A stretch of 64,000 bases of DNA from Xylogone sp. PMI_703 (taxonomy: Eukaryota > Ascomycota > Leotiomycetes): positions 2,542,001 through 2,606,000 of the forward strand of contig JAJTUQ010000005.1 of the NCBI GenBank assembly GCA_021399445.1, written 5' to 3'. The first letter of the stretch is position 1. Each line of letters starts with the position of its first letter. The position numbers were made by a program, and so were the translations under genes. Below are positions 37,029-48,903 of the stretch, in pieces. The notes under the pieces are model-generated. The model made no database searches. It worked only from the letters and a program-made list of their open reading frames with translations, and was not told the DNA's origin.

Positions 37029-37841
37029 GGTCACTGATTGTTGGATACTTGTAGAAGTATATAGCGTATGGGTTTGTATTCAGGATTTCGGAGTAGCTTC
37101 TTAGACGAAGAAAGTGAAGAACAGAAGACGGCGGGCAGGAACCCTTTTATGTTACGATATAAAGTGATAACAAAAAAAAGTAATGTAGTGACGACAGGCA
37201 GCAGCAGGCAACAGAGGCTAATCGGTGCGAAACTGAAGCTGTTGCACTGATGTATCCACGGTGTTGGTACGCTAGCTAGGCACAATACAAATACGACGTC
37301 TTCTTGTACCTTGATAGTGAGAACCGTGCGTCGACTCCAACCAAGACATATAACAGTTGTAGGCAGCTCGTAATCGGATTGGATCACACTCTAATCTATT
37401 AAACCTTTTAATGAAGCGACAAAGAAGACAGATTATCCAGGCTCTTACGGTCGATTTAACGTCTGCATGGGAATCCCTGGAGTGAGGTCAATCCACCTTA
37501 TATACCCATGTACCTCGGAAGAGTGCTTGACAAATATCTTCACATAAGATGATACTCGAAAGAGAACGATTGAAGACTTTTAATTATTAACTCTATATCA
37601 ATGTCTAAAACGTTCTATGCCGAATATTAGAAGAAATCTATATATCTCTCACTTACTCTCTGCTCGTGAGATCATCCATCCATTGTTTGACACCGCGAAA
37701 TGGGGTTCTGCAGCGATTACGTCTTATAGGACGTTATCATGGGCTTTAAACCAATCAGAGTTATGCCAATGGATATCTTAGCAATTAAAGCCAAGCTTCT
37801 TCACACCTTCTGCTTTACTTGAAAAAAGCCATACATTGACT
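37029..37841. other. Intergenic
   Basis: 813 bp with the oxygenase-like gene promoter at its left and the 3' flank of the DHA1 permease at its right. No gene seen. Confidence 0.4.
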
Positions 37842-39661
37842 TCAATTCCATGAGACAGCATACTTGCTCCTCTTCCTAACCACATGTCCGTACCTGTACA
37901 AAATGTATGGAATAGGGACCATCAACACACTAATGCATCCAAGGATAGTTAATGTCCAGTGCGTGCCCATATTTTTATAGAATGGTACTCCAACAACAGT
38001 CATGCCTCCGGCTATTGAATAACGAGTCAAGGTCATAAAAGTGAGCGCTGAAGCGGCATATGTTTCGTAAGAGTCAATCACATACATATAAGCCGTCATG
38101 AAAATGCAAATAATGCCGTATCCTAAAAGCACTGATGCCATGACGGGTGACCAGATACTTATGCTTGACTGTTACATGTATTAGCAAAGTGTGCATATTT
38201 CATGGGAGAGGGTACATACATAATCCGTCCAACCCATCCAAAATAAGGAAATGGGGATCGTAGGCGCTCCTAGCATAGCAAACCATAATCGAACCTCTGG
38301 CACAAATGAATTCTTTGCAAAGCTTGCCTTGGTTATGTTATACACTAAGGGTACCAAGAACCCGGCGAGCACAATACCAACGAAAAGTCCCGTGAAAATA
38401 ACGTTGGTTAGCCCCTGACTAGTTCCGTATACATCTTGAAAAATGTAGGTATAGCCATCTAGAAAAGTGAAAAGCACAATATAAAGCACAGTCAAGTATA
38501 GTGTCATTAGAGCTACAATTGGCTCGAAGGCGAACAATATCGGCCGCGTCAAGGCGAACTTGAGTCGCGTCCAGAGACTGGTATGAACGATCTCTAATTC
38601 AGCTCTGAATCGATCATCTCCGGTCCTTTCTCGAAGTCGCTGGGCCTTCCATGCCAGAAGAAGAGGCGGGAAAGTCTCCGGTTGAAGTAGGACAACCAAT
38701 CCTAAAACAGCACCCGCAATGATGAGAGTAATCCATTCAGCCCAACGCCAACTCCCGATTTCCGCGACATAACTAGCTACCACTGGGCCAAGAATAGGTC
38801 CAGCGAAGCCTGTAATAGCAAAGAGTGGAAACGCATAAGTTTTCTCGAGTGATGGCCACATATCAGATATAGATCCGCCGGCACAAGTGAGGGGCGTAGC
38901 GCCGAAAGCTCCAGCCAGAAAACGGAAAGCGAGTTGAGCACCGATATTTGGCGACAGTGCAGATGCCATGATGAAGATCATGAAGAGGATCATGGTAGTG
39001 AGGTAAACAAAGTTCCGACCAAATGTTTCGGAAAAGGGACCAGCAAAAAGAGCCCCTACCGAGTATCCAATGAGATATATACCTGATAAATGTAGAGTCA
39101 GTCCTAATGTATTGAAAAGAAGAGAATCCACTATTGTTCCATCCAGAACATACCTAGAGCTAATGATTCAACCACATCGCTGACTCCAAACTCTGCAGCA
39201 GCTTGTGGTAAAATTGCGGTATCTGCTGATGCGGCTAATCCCACAATAAAAGAGATAAACGCCACAATTAATGTTGTAGTAATTCGAGAAGCAATACTCC
39301 AGTTTCGAGGGTTCAAGGGGTCATTCTCTCCTTCCCAGCCTACGATAAACACCTTGGAGCCTTTCCCTTCATGTGTGGTACGGTCGCGAGCAAGGATACC
39401 TGTAAGGGAATGACCAAGTTCTGCTGCTTTCGAATGGTGAGTTTTAACAGTTGCAACACTACCAATGCGATCGAGTTCTGTAGCGTCATCATTCTCCAGA
39501 TCAGCCGTACTTTCGGGTCGTGCGGGAGGTATGTAAGAATGTGGCGGAATTCTGGCTGCATGATCTACATGTCCGAAACCTAAAGACCCATTTTCTGCCT
39601 TCCGTTCCAATTGCTTTGAAACTGCAAGATCAATTTTTCGGTACTGGAGAAAGGACTGCAT
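37842..39661 (-). CDS. MFS drug:H+ antiporter-1 (DHA1) family permease
   Basis: Three exons, 39154-39661, 38220-39082 and 37842-38168, about 565 residues. A hydrophilic cytosolic N-terminus of about 120 residues is followed by twelve expected membrane segments. Markers are DPLNPRNWS before TM1, a GRNFVYL loop, and PETFPPLLLAWKAQRLRERTGD in the central loop, as in fungal DHA1 polyamine or toxicant exporters. It should work at the plasma membrane as a proton antiporter. Its start is 321 bp from the stop of a Zn2Cys6 regulator on the same strand, with a hydrolase and a P450 just beyond, so it may export the cluster product or a toxic intermediate. Polyamine or azole export would be alternatives. 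The gene appears intact. Confidence 0.92.
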
Positions 39662-39982
39662 TTTGCTGAGTTAACAGCAGACTCCTGGAGTGATGCAAAA
39701 CTGAACCAAGAGAACAATGAAATCCGGACATATATCCAGCAGATTACAAACATGCTATCATTCTAGACTCACGGATCTGCGACCATACCTATACATTGAG
39801 GCAAAGTGGGTACCTAATGCATAGATAACGGGATGTGAGATGCCGTTAACTATTTCACGCGGAACCGAGAATGCGGAAACATCTCTTGACATCCGGCGTA
39901 CATCCGGCATGCAAAATGGAACACGTTATCTGGAATTTATAGTAATTTTATAGCTGGGCAATTCTTCTGTCAATAGGCTGCT
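39662..39982. other. Permease promoter region
   Basis: 321 bp between the permease start and the regulator stop on the same strand. No clear motif seen. Confidence 0.4.
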
Positions 39983-42490
39983 CTATTCAAGAGGAGGTCC
40001 AAATCCGATATCGAAATCATCAAAGGTGGATCCATTGAATCCAAAAATGGGATCGTATAAGGAAGTGAAGTAATCACTACCGAAAGTCATATTATCCGCG
40101 GTTGGTATATTGTTGTTTGAGCCATGCGTATCCAAAGTTACGGGCTGAAGTAAAGAATTATGTCCAGCAGTTACATCAGAATTAATTGGATCTGAACTTT
40201 GTTCATGAGGACGTGGTGGCTGAGAAGCCCACTGGTGCTCCGTTGTAAAGGTCCGCATAATTTCATAAATGTCAATATCGGGGAATGCTGGATCACCAGT
40301 TCCATTTGCACTCTCAGTCCCCAATGAAACACCCATGCGAGATATTAAGATGTCGACAATCCGCTTCGCCCGTCTAGCTGACCAACACGTAATCTGATGG
40401 ATATTAAGCACATCTACGCATCTCTGCAACGATTTGTGGGCGTCAGAGCCTATTGATCTTTGGGCGGCTATACGGACGTGGATGGTTGCGCTGACATATG
40501 TAGCGTAGGAAATAATATACGGAACGTTGATCAGAGAAAAGTACCGCTCACACATTTGTAGGATGTTATCAATATCTGATGCGGCTTCTGAGCAAACTGC
40601 GAACGATTCGGATACAACGGACGGTAAAGCAGATTGTAAATGGCCCTCTGAAACAAATGGGCGGTGGAGCAGGATTATCATGCAATTATATAGAGCTCTG
40701 CAAGAAAAAAAAAATACTAGTTAGCAGGCCTATTGAGACTCAAAACACTACTATCACCACTCACAGCAAAGCCAACATATTTGGCAAAGGGGTGGAGTTG
40801 GTTCGTTCTAGGTGAAAAGGGTCGACGCTGTGCGGCAGTGCTTCGCGCCAGTTTGTGAGCTCAGTATGCAAGGATCTAGAATCATGATATAATTCATCTG
40901 CTGTTCTTGATTTACTCTTCTCCGAGTAAATACCAAGCAAAATCTTGTCCAGTATTACGCTAAGTTTACAAGCTTCTATAAAGCTTGTCATGGCGTATGA
41001 TGGTAGACTTGGGTAGTCTTGTCTGTCAGTATAGGATAATAGCGTGAATAATTCGAGCTCTTCGTAGTTATCTAAGAAACTCAAGGGCAGCTCAGTATCT
41101 GTTTCTCGAAGGCAGGCCGGTCTGCCCTGATATAACGAATGATGCTTATCAACCACTACAAGTAGTTAGCTATTATGATCACTTATCTAGAGTACGAGCT
41201 TGCGTAATACCATATGCGGCCCAATATAATCTACGACGTATCTCCATTTCTTCCTCACAGAACCGACGTTTGAGCGTGCTAGCATCGACATGTATACCAA
41301 GATCAATGATCATATTGTACGCCATCCCCGCATATAGCCAGGATGTGCTCTTCTCGTCACACCATGAGAATAGACTACTAGACATGATGAGTAATGCTTG
41401 TATAGTGGTGATGCTACTTTTATCAAAAGATTTACTGAGCAGGTCAACCACCTTTTGTCGATAAATCCACCCCGCAGTAATCGGGTTACCAGGATCTCGA
41501 CGGACTGCTATTTCGGAGGTATATTTAGAAGATGAAAAATATATAGCATTCAGAAGCAGCTTCGAAAAGAAAGGGCCTGCACAAGCCATATCTCTCATAA
41601 ACGCCGTTCTATAGACAACAGGACCTGTTGATTGCTGCCTACTCCAGTGAATTGATAAGAGTTGCATGCCGAGTTCTGGATCAACGCCATCAAAGTCCAG
41701 TTTTCCAGATATAAAATTGACTTTTTCAAGTTGTCTCTGTTTCGCTGATTCTGCTATCAGCTGTGTCTTCGCCCAACTTTCAGGGAGCTTATTGGAGAAC
41801 GGGTTCTGACGGGGACCTGGCGCCGTTGGATGCTCATCATAGATAGCACTTGTAGGTCCATGGTAGCAGGTCTCTTTATCCGGGATGAATAATCTTCTAG
41901 ATGGAGGAGAGTGATTCGTTTGTGGCAGCGGCGTAGATTTACGCCCTTCTTCAATCGGTGATGAGGACCTCCGATTAGAATGTAAGATCACCGTATTATC
42001 AGCATGTCTGGTGGACCGGGGAGATTGAAGCGCTCGCTCATTTGATATGGCTGTGGATGCATCATTGTTGTGCTGGATCTGCTGCGTTGTATGTTGCTCC
42101 CTGAGTGACGCGAGACTCGCTCGTAGCAGCCGGTTTTCCTCTTCTAAATCAGTGATACGTGCATACGAAGGTCTATAGCAATATATTGTGAGCTTGGCGG
42201 GTCCATATCCAAGGTAACTATCTCACCTTGGCCTTTTTTCTAGCTCAGCATATATGCATTCCTTCTGATGATCTTGGCAATTTTGGCATCTCGGTTTCGC
42301 ATTGTTGCATTTCATCTATCAAATCAATCTGGTAAGTATATGCAACGACTTGCTAATAGCCCGCTGGTCATCAGGAAGTTAGGAACCGATTAGAACATTC
42401 TGGGCATACCTTCCTGCGCCTGCAGAATTCACAGGCCATTGGAGCACGCCGCTCCTTTCTGCTGGAGAGATGTGACGCCAGCCGAGGCAT
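39983..42490 (-). CDS. Zn2Cys6 fungal transcription factor
   Basis: Five exons: 42410-42490, 42227-42315, 41196-42172, 40765-41155 and 39983-40697, about 750 residues. The zinc cluster spans the first intron: CEFCRRRK joins MKCNNAKPRCQNC and QDHQKEC, giving six cysteines. A coiled coil follows (ITDLEEENRLLRASLASLREQ), then the fungal-specific middle domain with EMEIRRRLYWAAYGIT and the CMIILLHRPF motif. The third intron (41156-41195) is only 40 bp but has GT, AG and a CTAAC branch. It sits between a DHA1 permease and a divergent hydrolase/P450 pair, the usual place of a pathway-specific activator. CGG triplets in the shared promoter at 42772-42807 are candidate binding sites, possibly including autoregulation. 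Confidence 0.93.
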
Positions 42491-43045
42491 CGCGAAATCG
42501 AATTGCTATCTGGCCAATCAAGATGTCGTATAAGTATGTAATACTGTTGCATCGATTTACGTGAAACTATGTTTTTCTTTTCCTTCATAACATGTCTAAC
42601 CTGTCTGTTGAGTTTGTGTTCTTATCCGCTTTGTCACTAGAGATTCTCGATGGCTGAGACGGCAAGTCACTTCCCGCTCAGCAACGAAATGTTTCATCTG
42701 CGCTTATATAATCAAACACGCGTTCATTGGTCGCACGTTCTTCTATTGCTTACTACGCAATTCTGCTCAGCCGGTCCGCTCTCTCGGTCCGCTTCTCGGG
42801 AAGTCCGTTCCGTCACAGTGTATCAGATAATAGTGAAGTCCATGTATCAGGAGTTCTAGGATTCCTTACGCACGTAACTATCCAAAAATAACTATTCCAT
42901 ATATGCCTATTAGTAACAGTCCGTATGATGTGAGGCAGTAGAGAAAACGTGGTTCAAAATACTATATAATATCGTACAATACTCTCCTGTCTCCCTCCGT
43001 ATTCATTAAGCCCATCGATCTCTCCTATTGTACAGAATATCCACA
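42491..43045. other. Divergent promoter of regulator and hydrolase
   Basis: 555 bp with no gene. It contains the CGG-triplet array at 42772-42807 roughly in its middle. Confidence 0.6.
42772..42807. promoter_or_regulatory. CGG-triplet array, candidate Zn2Cys6 binding site
   Basis: Two near-identical tandem units start with CGGTCCGCT (42772 and 42785). A third CGG at 42797-42799 is followed by CCG at 42805-42807, giving CGG-N5-CCG. Zn2Cys6 regulators bind paired CGG triplets. The array is about 280 bp from the regulator ATG and 240 bp from the hydrolase ATG. Confidence 0.5.
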
Positions 43046-44026
43046 ATGGCAACTATAACTAGCCGTCCTCCTATAGACCCGGAGATAGCTGCTTCACTTT
43101 CGAAGCTATTGTTTCCTCAGATATCCGGGATAAGTGACGAGATAGTCTCCATGATGCGTACAGCAACAGCAACTCCACCAAGCTTCTTAGATGACTTGGC
43201 CAGTCGAGGAATCGCTCACAGGGAGGCCACTATTGGTAGAACAGATGGTAGTGATAGCCTGATCACGCTCTCAATCCTCCAGCCTGCCTCTGAACCTACT
43301 AAACCGAGACCCTGCCTCTACTGGATGCATGGAGGTGGCCTCCATTGGGGTGATCGCCTACATACTCTTGAAATGCCAACTGACATCATTCTTGAATGTG
43401 ATGCTGTCTGTGTGTCTGTTGAATATCGCCTCGCTCCAGAACACTCTTACTCAGCAACGATTGAAGACTGCTATTCTGGCTTAAAGTGGACAAGGGAGCA
43501 CGCCCAAGAGCTGGGCATTGATATCGATCGAATTATGGTTGGGGGAACCTCAGCAGGTGGTGGTCTCGCTGCTGCCACGGCGATCTTGTGCCGTGATCGC
43601 GGAGGGCCGAAAATATGTGCTCAGTGCTTGATATGTCCTATGTTGGATGACAGAGTGGAGACCGTGTCAAGTCGACAATTTGCCAACAAAGATGACTTCA
43701 TATCGAGGGACGTTTTCACTGGTGCTTGGAAAAGTACCCTTGCAAAGGAAGTGTCTGGGAAGAAAATCACTCCGCCCGGGCGTATGGAAGATCTTTCTGG
43801 ATTGCCTACGGCGTATTTGGATGCAGGGTCAGCGGAAGTTTTAAGGGATGAAACAGTGGCATATGCTTCAAAGCTCTGGGAGAAAGGTGTTCAGGCCGAA
43901 CTCCATATCTGGGCGGGTGGGATTCATGGTTTTGATATATTCTTTCCGAGTGCGGAGGTTGCTCAGGATGCAAGGAGAGCGCAGGTCTCATGGTTTAAAA
44001 GAGTGTGGGCTACCAATAAAACTTAA
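43046..44026 (+). CDS. Alpha/beta hydrolase, hormone-sensitive-lipase type (fold-3)
   Basis: A single exon of 326 residues; I use the ATG at 43046. The oxyanion motif is HGGG (95-98), the nucleophile elbow GGTSAGGG has Ser169, the acid is Asp268 and the base is His294 in GGIHGFD, so the triad is complete. EYRLAPEH (126-133) is typical of the family. There is no signal peptide. These enzymes cleave esters, lactones or acetyl groups of small molecules. It is divergent from a Zn2Cys6 regulator and followed on the same strand by a P450 gene 654 bp later, which suggests a tailoring or detoxification step in one pathway. The substrate is unknown. Confidence 0.94.
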   Translation: MATITSRPPIDPEIAASLSKLLFPQISGISDEIVSMMRTATATPPSFLDDLASRGIAHREATIGRTDGSDSLITLSILQPASEPTKPRPCLYWMHGGGLHWGDRLHTLEMPTDIILECDAVCVSVEYRLAPEHSYSATIEDCYSGLKWTREHAQELGIDIDRIMVGGTSAGGGLAAATAILCRDRGGPKICAQCLICPMLDDRVETVSSRQFANKDDFISRDVFTGAWKSTLAKEVSGKKITPPGRMEDLSGLPTAYLDAGSAEVLRDETVAYASKLWEKGVQAELHIWAGGIHGFDIFFPSAEVAQDARRAQVSWFKRVWATNKT

Positions 44027-44680
44027 GGAATTTGAGGTTGGGAAGATTTTGGACTAGCGTGTGGATGAGTCCCAGAATTTCTAAATTTGTTCTAATAGAT
44101 AGTTATTATTGAGAGTATCTTATGGTACTGTGATAGTGTTTCATTCTCATCCTTTGATAAAAACATACGTTAATAATAATTACGTTAAGAGAACAAGGCA
44201 CTTCATATCCCAATCCATATTAGCTGCAGCTTAATTAACTCGTTATTTTGCCAGATGCGGGCACGCAAGTGAACCCCCTACGGAATAGTAATAAGGCAAC
44301 TGATAGAGAGATAGTTATGGGATGAAAGCAGTCTCAACTCAGTAATCCATCATTCTAGCGGAAAACAAATATTAAGGAACTTGAAGTTGCTGCAGTGCGA
44401 CAGTACCTAGAGTATTATGAGGTTACCTCCTATTGGCTGCCCATATGCAGCCACTCCGGATTCCGCGACTCGACGCATCTAGCTCCGAATTTCCATTCCA
44501 AGTTTACAACTAAACTTAGAGCCAATACTTAATCAACTACCATACAGGTATAGGATATGACCACACTCACTCAAGAGTCATTTATATGTTCTTGACGGCT
44601 AAACAGCGTCACGATAGCCCGCAAGAGGCTGTTGAGGAAACCAAAGCGTCATTGATTTTTATCAGCCTATACTATCGACG
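44027..44680. other. Intergenic, P450 promoter
   Basis: 654 bp between two genes on the same strand; AT-rich with no coding potential seen. Confidence 0.4.
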
Positions 44681-46653
44681 ATGCTGAGCATATTGAGCCA
44701 GGCACTTCTAGTTCTTCTCTTTGTCTTCGTGCTTGTAAAGTTAAAACGCCGTCCACCCCTCCCACCTGGACCAAAAGGCAGAATACCCTTTGCAGGAATG
44801 ACATTTGATATGCCGAAGAGCCACCCTGTAAGTAAGCAACCATCACTAATGTCCCTAAATCAGATATCGATGGCGATATTCCTCTGTACCTGAAACGATT
44901 TACTAGAAAATAACCCGGATTTGAACTAACAGAAACGTAGTGGTTTCAACTTGCACAATGGGCAAGGTAATAGCTATGAGCTTATGAAAACCTCGCAACT
45001 TACCAGGAAAATATTAGAGAATACGGCCCTTTGATGCACTTAAGAGTCGGCCTGCAAGATTACATATACATCTCAGACCCGCAAATTGCGAGGGACCTCT
45101 TCGACAAACGGTAATTTGTTTCAACTGCTGATTATACAAATATTAATATTTCCCCCGAGTAGTTCCAATATCTACTCTGATCGTCCTCCCTCGGTTGTCG
45201 GAAGTATACTCAGCCATAATATGCGCAGTGTACTCATATCCTATAGCCCCGAATGGCGGGTAAGAGTTCTCCGCACGCTAATTGCATTGCTCATAGTCTA
45301 ATAATTTGGGGTCCAGAGACTGCGTAAACTATTCTCAAGTGTTCTAAACTCTACAAGATGCGATGGATATAATAAAATTGAGGAGCGAGAAGCCATTATC
45401 GCCCTTCATGATATTCAGACAAACCCAGAGCTCTTTGCCCAACACATACATCGCTTTTCTTTGAGTGTTGTTCGAAGCATTTCCTATGGGCAGCGAGTTG
45501 TCCGACATGATGATCCTCTCGTTTCAGGACTCAAGAAGGTGATTGACCAGTTTGCTTATGCAATGGCACCTGGTAGATTTCTCGTTGACTCGATTCCAAT
45601 ACTCCTTTACCTCCCCCGATTCTTGGCACCATGGAGGAAAACCTTGGAACAATTTCGGGATGACGAAGACTCTCTAAGTCTAGCAAACTATCGCGATACA
45701 GCTGCACTAGCAGAGAAATATCCCAATCGACCTTCGATTGTAAAAGATATCAAAGAAATAGCAGCAGACTATGGCGATGTGAGCGAATTGCAAGGGGCTA
45801 TAACCTGCATGGAGATCCTTAGTACCGGATCTGACACGACTGCAAACTCCCTATTGACTACGATTCTGGCCTGCATCGCGTTTCCGGAAGTCGTTAAAAA
45901 AGCGCATGCTGAACTAGACCGCGTAATTGGGCATGACCGGTTTCCAACATGGCAAGATGAGCCAAACTTGCCGTATATTCGTGCTATAATAAAAGAGCAA
46001 CATAGATGGCGGACGATTGCTCCTATGAGTAAGAAACCCTTTGACCGTTGACATTGATCTATTGGGTCCATTAGCCTAACCATGTGATAGGCTTTGCGCA
46101 CTATACGCACAAAGAAGATATCTATAATGGTTATCGTATTCCCAGAGGATCTGTAGTACGTGTGAATACATGGTAAAGTTAAAGACACATACCGACTGGG
46201 ATCACTACTGATATTGTAATAAGGGCTATTCACCGAGATCCAAATCGATATCCCGATCCAGAACGTTTTAATCCCGATCGATTTCTCAATCACCCTCTCA
46301 GCGCATCAGCGTATGCCAATAGCGGTGACGTATCAGCTCGGGATCATTTTTCATATGGTGGTGGAAAACGCATTTGCGTGGGGATGCACTTGGCTGAGCG
46401 CTCACTGTTCAACATGACATCGCGACTTCTACACATATTTGATATCAAACCAGCACTAGATGAACAAGGGAATGAGATTCCTCCTGATATAAATGCTTTT
46501 TCTTCCGGCTTGATATCGGCGCCATTGCCGTTCAAGGTCCGCTTTATTGTGCGGAATGAAGCGGTACGTCGACTTTTGGAAAGGGAGTGGATGGATACTG
46601 CCCGAGCTGGCAAGCCTGAGAGCTGGAGCGATATTGATAATGCGTCTTCATAA
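44681..46653 (+). CDS. Cytochrome P450 monooxygenase
   Basis: Seven exons: 44681-44827, 44941-44966, 45018-45110, 45163-45259, 45317-46028, 46091-46172 and 46224-46653, about 528 residues. An N-terminal membrane anchor (LSILSQALLVLLFVFVLV) is followed by the Pro-rich hinge PPLPPGPKG, so it should sit on the ER. The I-helix oxygen-binding motif is STGSDTTAN, the K-helix ExxR is EQHR, PERFNPDRF follows, and the haem loop is FSYGGGKRICVG with the Cys ligand. The 26-bp exon 2 (WFQLAQWAR) first looked like a frameshift, but the acceptor at 45017 restores WAREYGPLMH. The fold is complete. It resembles fungal secondary-metabolism P450s; the substrate is unknown. It follows the HSL-type hydrolase on the same strand. 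Confidence 0.94.
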
Positions 46654-47069
46654 ACCATTCTACCTGTATACTACTCCTTGGGTAGTTCATAACTATCTTA
46701 AGATAGATTTCAGGGAGGTAACGCCCGGTTTATCTTGAGTGGTTCCAAAAATAACATGATGTTTCCATCAAAACTAGCTCTGTGATAATCATGCTTATCG
46801 TTTCCGTCTGCCCCAGGGAACCAGTATATAATGTTATATATCTATAAGCAACAAAGGAATGGAGGTAAAGGCATTTGCCATTCTGACGGGATGAATGCAA
46901 ATATAAATCAAAATCTTTTCATTAAGTACAAATATGTGCACACAGTCTAACCTGATCTTCCTCTCATGTAGCTTACATTGTAACTCTGGGAAAACTACAT
47001 TGCGATTATTATATCCTTTCATAATAACTTTCTATCAGCACCATCAAAAATCTTGGTAGATATGGATTG
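46654..47069. other. Intergenic, convergent 3' ends
   Basis: 416 AT-rich bases between the P450 stop and the GFA-domain gene stop. No feature seen. Confidence 0.4.
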
Positions 47070-47589
47070 TCAAGGCTGGTACGTCCGCATCTGCTGTGCC
47101 TCTTCCACCTTCCCTACCCAAGGCAAGCGGTAATTGATGTTAAGCTCCCTCGTAGGTATCCTCTCTAGGGGGCCCGTGTCATCTAGTGATCCAGCTTGAA
47201 TAATCACAGCTGTGCTTCCAACTGGAGCGGCGTATATGGGACTTCCACACGCTCCACAAAAAGCCAATGTGAAGTCGAATCCTGCATCTACATGCTTTGT
47301 CGTTATTTCTTTTAAGCTTCCGCTGGTTAAAGTGAAGGCAGATGACGGAACCGTCAGGTTGATGGAAGTAGATGCACCGGTTATTTTACGGCATGGCCTG
47401 CAATGGCAAATGGATGTCTGTGACTCTTCGTCAGTAAAAGACAAGAGGAATTTCATGGGAGGTGTCGAATCGATTGGGTAAATCTTGGAATATCAGAGAG
47501 CTCAGCCTGACCTCTAGTTTAAGATCTTCTGCGGCATCTAATTGGTATTGGACTTCGTTGCATAAGCAGCTACCTTTCAGCAATGGCAT
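47070..47589 (-). CDS. GFA-domain (glutathione-dependent formaldehyde-activating/CENP-V-like) protein
   Basis: Two exons, 47512-47589 and 47070-47423, about 143 residues. The start at 47589 gives MPLLKGSCLCNEVQYQL, which supplies the first two zinc cysteines. CHCRPCRK and AFCGACGSP provide the others, so the two-zinc GFA fold is complete. The first exon is too short to stand out, and without it the protein would lack GSCLC. Family members were named for binding S-hydroxymethyl-glutathione, but most fungal ones have no proven role. It lies beside a P450 and between two hydrolase genes, so a part in detoxifying reactive metabolites is possible. No signal peptide is seen. Confidence 0.88.
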
Positions 47590-47886
47590 ACTGAGCCCAG
47601 TATTCTAATAAGTACGAGGGATGAGTTTTGGTATGACTTATTGGAATTCTCTGCTGCTATGAAACGAGTAGGGCAGAGAGAACTATGAAAAGGAATACCA
47701 TCAGAATGATGACGTTAGAGAAAATCGGAGTTCGGGGTGGGTAACGCAAGTCCGCCATATTACTAACATCCGGAATGTATCCTGGGCTTCTCACTAATGC
47801 ATACGTTTCACACCCTGTAAACTTTATCAATGCAAATCGGCAATATCCCTTGTACCTTCTATGTAGATTACAATAATATGTGGTTA

Positions 47887-48903
47887 CTATGGGCCAGACT
47901 TCCACAACCTCCTGCACCAGCCAAAGATGAGGACGCATTTACCCAGAAACCGACCAAATACCAACGGCAGTCCAAATTTATACCAAGTGAGAGGCTGCCC
48001 GAGTCTGACCTCTGGCACTGCTATCTTTTTGCTTCGGTAGCTAGCCACTTCATTCTCCAACGACTTCCCCGTAAAAGCTGCGACGGCGTCAATCATAATC
48101 TGTACCGTCTCCTCTGGCTGGCTTAAAAACGGTGAATGACTTGTCTGCAGCTCCCTATGAACCACGCTGGCACCCATTCCCCGGGCCATACCTACTGTCA
48201 TCCGCTGCGCTGCCACCGGTAAACCGTGATCTTCGACAGTGCCGATATACCACGAAGGCACATCCTGCCAACCTGCATATGAGTGTTCGCCTCCTTCAAA
48301 TAATGCTTTAAGACTTTGTGGAGTGAGCTGAGAAGTCCAGTATGCCGCTTCATCTTCCGGCAAGTCGTGATAGAAGAACTCCCGGGGAGGGGTGACAATT
48401 TCAGCAAACCCAGTTTCTTTGTTGACACGCCACGAGGGAGGCGGATGGCCAAAGAACGGGTCCATGAAGGCTACTCCCGTAAAGGTAAAACCTGAGGCTA
48501 TGAGGATGAGGCCGATGACATGCCCTGGGGATGGTGTTCTAGATGGAGCCGTCGTCACTGCCCTTTGAGATCGGAACGTGGTTGATGATGCTGGAGCAGA
48601 GCTGCCGGCTGCAGTGCCTCGTGGAAGAGCGAAACCTTTAATGGCACTGTTACCAACCATGCCGCCGTAGGAGTGTGCAATCACCACCACGTCGCGCCCC
48701 TGGGTGGTTTCGCTGGATATGGCTTTCCGAGCAGCATCAACGTCATCTTTAAAAGTGGCGTTTGGATCCCCAGTCGTTGAAGGGAGTCTAACGGCGAGAC
48801 ATTTCAACCTGTGCTTCTCTCGTAGGAGCTTGATGACCTTGTCGTAGCATGTAGGCTGGTGCCAAGAGCCGGGAACGAAGACCAGCGTTGGTAGATTGGC
48901 CAT
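47887..48903 (-). CDS. Alpha/beta hydrolase family protein
   Basis: A single exon of 338 residues starting MANLPTLVFVPGSWH, where PGSWH is the usual oxyanion start of this fungal group. The nucleophile elbow is AHSYGG with Ser78. A His in the SHSPFLSQP context near residue 265 fits the base, and an Asp in the EDHGLP stretch is a candidate acid. It is like salicylate-esterase or lactonase-type fungal hydrolases (AB hydrolase-6 group). An insertion at about 90-125 rich in Ser/Thr and a 55-residue C-terminal extension ending in a hydrophobic stretch (GLPLVFGRFLGKCVLIFGW) are not usual and may attach it to a membrane. The start is 298 bp from the GFA gene, both on the minus strand. Substrate unknown. 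Confidence 0.9.
   Translation of the reverse strand: MANLPTLVFVPGSWHQPTCYDKVIKLLREKHRLKCLAVRLPSTTGDPNATFKDDVDAARKAISSETTQGRDVVVIAHSYGGMVGNSAIKGFALPRGTAAGSSAPASSTTFRSQRAVTTAPSRTPSPGHVIGLILIASGFTFTGVAFMDPFFGHPPPSWRVNKETGFAEIVTPPREFFYHDLPEDEAAYWTSQLTPQSLKALFEGGEHSYAGWQDVPSWYIGTVEDHGLPVAAQRMTVGMARGMGASVVHRELQTSHSPFLSQPEETVQIMIDAVAAFTGKSLENEVASYRSKKIAVPEVRLGQPLTWYKFGLPLVFGRFLGKCVLIFGWCRRLWKSGP

Noticed and set aside
44941..45020. Apparent frameshift in the P450 gene between exons 2 and 3
   Set aside because: Using the acceptor at 45017 instead of the nearer one at 45006 restores the expected WAREYGPL sequence, so the gene is intact.
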